Shown: positions 4,889 through 7,438 of the stretch, piece after piece
Numbering within the stretch: the first letter of the stretch is position 1
Layout: each line of letters begins with the position of its first letter
Source: Propionibacteriales bacterium
GTDB taxonomy: Bacteria > Actinomycetota > Actinomycetes > Propionibacteriales > Propionibacteriaceae
DNA length: 7,438 bases
Assembly (NCBI GenBank): GCA_017882655.1
Contig: JADGPB010000105.1
Coordinates: 1-7,438 of the forward strand
Direction of reading: 5' to 3'
Position numbers and translations under genes: made by a program
Notes under the pieces: generated by a model
Seen by the model: the letters and a program-made list of their open reading frames with translations, nothing else
The model's database searches: none
What the model was told of the DNA's origin: nothing

Positions 4889-7438
4889 TCAGGCGTCGGT
4901 TGCCAGCTCCAGGGTGACCGTGAGCGGGGTGTCGGTGACGGTCCACGTGACAGTTCCTCGCAGCTTGCCCACCGCGCGCAGGTCGGTCTCGAGGGTACGG
5001 AGCCGCTCCAGCTGATCGGCCGGGCCGCTGAACGCGGCGCTCGACGCCTCGGTCTTCATCGACACCTTGGCCTGGGACTTCGCGCCACGGATCTCGACCA
5101 GTGCGGCTGCGATGTCGTCCATCAGCTCGACCTCGCCGGTGGTGGGCAGGTCGGCGACCGTCGGCCACGGCGCGACGTGCACCGAGCCGCTGTGGCTCCA
5201 CGACCAGACCTCCTCGGTGACGAACGGCAGGTACGGCGCGAACAGCCGCAGCTGCACGCCGAGCGCGAGGACGAGCGCGGCCTTGGCCGACTCGGCCGCC
5301 GGGCCGGTTGCGTACGCCCGTTCCTTCACCAGCTCGAGGTAGTCGTCGCAGAAGCCCCAGAAGAAGCGCTCGGTCGCCTCGAGGGCGTCGGTGTACTCGA
5401 ACTCCTCGAGCGCCTGCGTCGCGAGGCTCACCACGCCGCGCAGCGACTCGAGCATCGCCAGGTCGGCGGGCTCGGTCACGGCAGCCGGGTCGGCCTCCGC
5501 GCTCGAGATGCCCAGCACGAAGTTGGACGCGTTGAGCACCTTCATCGCGAGTCGCCGGCCCACCTTCATCTGGGTCTCGTCGAACGGCGAGTCCGTACCG
5601 GGACGGGCCATCGCGGCACGCCACCGGACCGCGTCGGATCCGTACTTCTCGAGGATCTCCGTCGGCACGATCGCGTTGCCGCTCGACTTGCCCATCTTCT
5701 TGCGGTCGGGGTCGACGACGAAGCCCGAGATCGTGGCGCGCGACCACGGCACGCAGTCGAACTCGAAGTGGCTGCGTACGACGCGGCTGAACAGCCACGT
5801 ACGGATGATGTCGTGGGCCTGGGGCGCCACGTCCATGGGGAACGTCAGCGCGAACAGCTCCGGGTCGCGCTCCCAGCCGCACGCGATCTGCGGGCTGAGC
5901 GACGAGGTGGCCCAGGTATCCATGATGTCTGTGTCGGGCGCGAAGCCGCCGGGCACGCCGCGCTGGTCCGCGGTGTACCCGGGCGGGCACAGCGTCATCG
6001 GGTCGATGGGCAGGTTCGCCTCGTCGGGCACGATCGGGTGCTCCCAGTCGGCCTCGCCTTCGGAGTCCAGCGCGTACCAGACCGGGAACGGTACGCCGAA
6101 GAACCGCTGCCGGCTGATCAGCCAGTCGCCGTTGAGTCCCGACACCCAGTCGTTGTAGCGGTACTGCATGTGGGCGGGCGTCCAGGCCATCTCGTTGCCG
6201 CGTTCGACGAGGCGCTCCTTCAGCGCGTCGTCGCGACCGCCGTTGGTGATGTACCACTGACGGGTCGCCACGATCTCGAGCGGGCGCTCGCCCTTCTCGT
6301 AGAAGTTCACGTTGCGGGTCGTGGGCTTCGGCTCACCGTCGAGGTCGCCTGACTCGCGGAGCAGGGCCACCGTCGCCTCGCGCGCCGAGAACGTGGTCTT
6401 GCCGGCGAGGTGCTCGTACGGCTCCGGGTTGACCAGCCACTCGGGGGTCTCGCGCTGGAGCCGACCGTCGCGCATCACGACCGTACGTGTCGGCAGGCGC
6501 AGCTCGCGCCACCAGGTGACGTCGGTCTGGTCGCCGAACGTGCAGCACATCGCGATTCCGGCGCCCTTGTCGCGCTCCGCAGCGCGGTGGGGGTAGACGG
6601 GGATCTCCACACCGAACAGAGGCGAGGTCACGGTGGTGCCGAACAGGTCCTGGTAGCGCTCGTCGTCCGGGTGGGCGATCAGCGCGCACACGCTCACGAG
6701 CAGCTCTGGGCGGGTCGTCTCGATGTAGACCGGAGAACCGTCGGGTCGGTGGAACGCGACCCGATGGTACGCACCGGGGTAGTCGCGCGCCTGCAGCTCC
6801 GCCTGCGCCACGGCCGTCTGGAACGTCGTGTCCCACAGCGTGGGGGCGAACGAGAGGTACGCCTCGCCGCGGGCGAGGTTGCGCAGGAACGCCTTCTGCG
6901 CGATGCCGATCGAGCTCGAGGACACCGTCGCGTACAGCGTCGACCAGTCCACGCTCAGCCCGAGCCGGCGCCACAGGTCCTCGAACGCCTGCTCGTCGAT
7001 CTGGGTCAGCCGTTCGCAGAGCTCGATGAAGTTCTGCCGGCTGATCGGCAGCTGCTTCTTCGGGTCGGGCTTGGCGGGCGGGGTGAAGTCCGGCTCGTAC
7101 GGCAGGGAGGGGTCGCAGCGCACCCCGTAGTAGACCTGCACCCGGCGCTCGGTGGGCAGGCCGTTGTCGTCCCAGCCCATCGGGTAGAACACGTGCTTGC
7201 CGCGCATCCGCTGGTAGCGGGCGATGATGTCGGTGTGGGTGTAGCTGAAGACGTGCCCCACATGCAGCGACCCCGACACCGTCGGCGGCGGCGTGTCGAT
7301 GGAGAAGACCTGCTCGCGAGACTCGGGCCGCACGAACGCGTACGTCTTCTGGTCGCGCCATTTCTCGAGCCAGGCGCCTTCGAGCCCTTCCAGCGCGGGC
7401 CGCTCCGGTACGCCTCGACCGGCCAGTGTCGGCGCGGG
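4889..7438 (-). CDS. valS: Valyl-tRNA synthetase, archaeal-like type (5' end outside window)
   Basis: This class I synthetase joins valine to tRNA-Val. The window holds 849 codons and the stop, open to the right edge; only a few N-terminal residues should be missing, since the visible start (a VPERPALEGLEAWLEKW-like stretch) resembles the usual N terminus. Counting from the edge, the HIGH motif is HVGH (59-62) within PPPTVSGSLHVGH, followed by GWDDNGLPTE (88-97). The CP1 editing domain includes ETTRPE (240-245) and an AGIAMCCTFGDQTD segment. The KMSKS loop reads KMGKS (581-585), and the anticodon-binding helical domain covers roughly 650-800. The DNGLPTE signature and the lack of a long C-terminal coiled-coil arm place it with archaeal-like ValS enzymes found in several actinobacteria, not the E. 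coli type. A GTG at 7333 is internal and is not the start. The 3' end faces the methyltransferase-like gene across the shared terminator. Confidence 0.97.
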   Translation of the reverse strand, partial: PAPTLAGRGVPERPALEGLEGAWLEKWRDQKTYAFVRPESREQVFSIDTPPPTVSGSLHVGHVFSYTHTDIIARYQRMRGKHVFYPMGWDDNGLPTERRVQVYYGVRCDPSLPYEPDFTPPAKPDPKKQLPISRQNFIELCERLTQIDEQAFEDLWRRLGLSVDWSTLYATVSSSSIGIAQKAFLRNLARGEAYLSFAPTLWDTTFQTAVAQAELQARDYPGAYHRVAFHRPDGSPVYIETTRPELLVSVCALIAHPDDERYQDLFGTTVTSPLFGVEIPVYPHRAAERDKGAGIAMCCTFGDQTDVTWWRELRLPTRTVVMRDGRLQRETPEWLVNPEPYEHLAGKTTFSAREATVALLRESGDLDGEPKPTTRNVNFYEKGERPLEIVATRQWYITNGGRDDALKERLVERGNEMAWTPAHMQYRYNDWVSGLNGDWLISRQRFFGVPFPVWYALDSEGEADWEHPIVPDEANLPIDPMTLCPPGYTADQRGVPGGFAPDTDIMDTWATSSLSPQIACGWERDPELFALTFPMDVAPQAHDIIRTWLFSRVVRSHFEFDCVPWSRATISGFVVDPDRKKMGKSSGNAIVPTEILEKYGSDAVRWRAAMARPGTDSPFDETQMKVGRRLAMKVLNASNFVLGISSAEADPAAVTEPADLAMLESLRGVVSLATQALEEFEYTDALEATERFFWGFCDDYLELVKERAYATGPAAESAKAALVLALGVQLRLFAPYLPFVTEEVWSWSHSGSVHVAPWPTVADLPTTGEVELMDDIAAALVEIRGAKSQAKVSMKTEASSAAFSGPADQLERLRTLETDLRAVGKLRGTVTWTVTDTPLTVTLELATDA

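Noticed and set aside
4634..6352. A 572-codon open frame on the plus strand opposite valS and through the methyltransferase-like gene
   Set aside because: The composition is low in complexity and Arg-rich, with no recognisable motif, and two well-supported genes occupy the same DNA.

Overview
The base composition (GC roughly two thirds, strong G/C third positions), GGAGG-type ribosome binding sites and TAnnnT-type -10 boxes point to a high-GC actinobacterium. The archaeal-like valyl-tRNA synthetase fits an actinomycete, perhaps from the Nocardioides/Propionibacteriales side. The genus is a guess, because no rRNA or other marker lies in the window.

Layout. Bases 1-4078 (minus strand) hold a compact three-gene operon, transcribed glpA, glpB, glpC. 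It encodes the three-subunit, quinone-linked sn-glycerol-3-phosphate dehydrogenase (GlpABC). Both gene junctions are TGATG stop/start overlaps of one base, so translation is probably coupled. The window begins exactly at the last base of the glpC stop codon, so nothing downstream of the operon is visible. Bases 4079-4299 are a divergent intergenic region of 221 bp. It holds a likely glpA promoter, a cluster of GGTC/GACC inverted repeats that could be an operator, and a likely leaderless promoter facing the other way. Bases 4300-4866 (plus strand) encode a small membrane protein of the isoprenylcysteine carboxyl methyltransferase (ICMT)-like family. A perfect 12-bp inverted repeat at 4849-4884 overlaps its stop codon and probably terminates transcription from both sides. 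Bases 4889-7438 (minus strand) hold almost all of valS, lacking only the first few codons beyond the right edge.

How the genes work together. GlpA (FAD catalytic subunit with a C-terminal BFD-like iron-sulfur domain), GlpB (second flavoprotein) and GlpC (two 4Fe-4S ferredoxin motifs plus two CCG domains) should form one complex. It oxidises glycerol-3-phosphate to dihydroxyacetone phosphate and passes electrons to the quinone pool. The methyltransferase-like protein and ValS have no evident link to this pathway. They are convergent with each other and separated by the shared terminator.

I see no mobile element, CRISPR array, tRNA, rRNA or phage gene. The region looks like ordinary chromosome. 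The points worth a second look are regulatory (the operator-like repeats, a leaderless start, the shared terminator), a KMGKS variant in ValS, and an apparent excess of the tetranucleotide GTAC.
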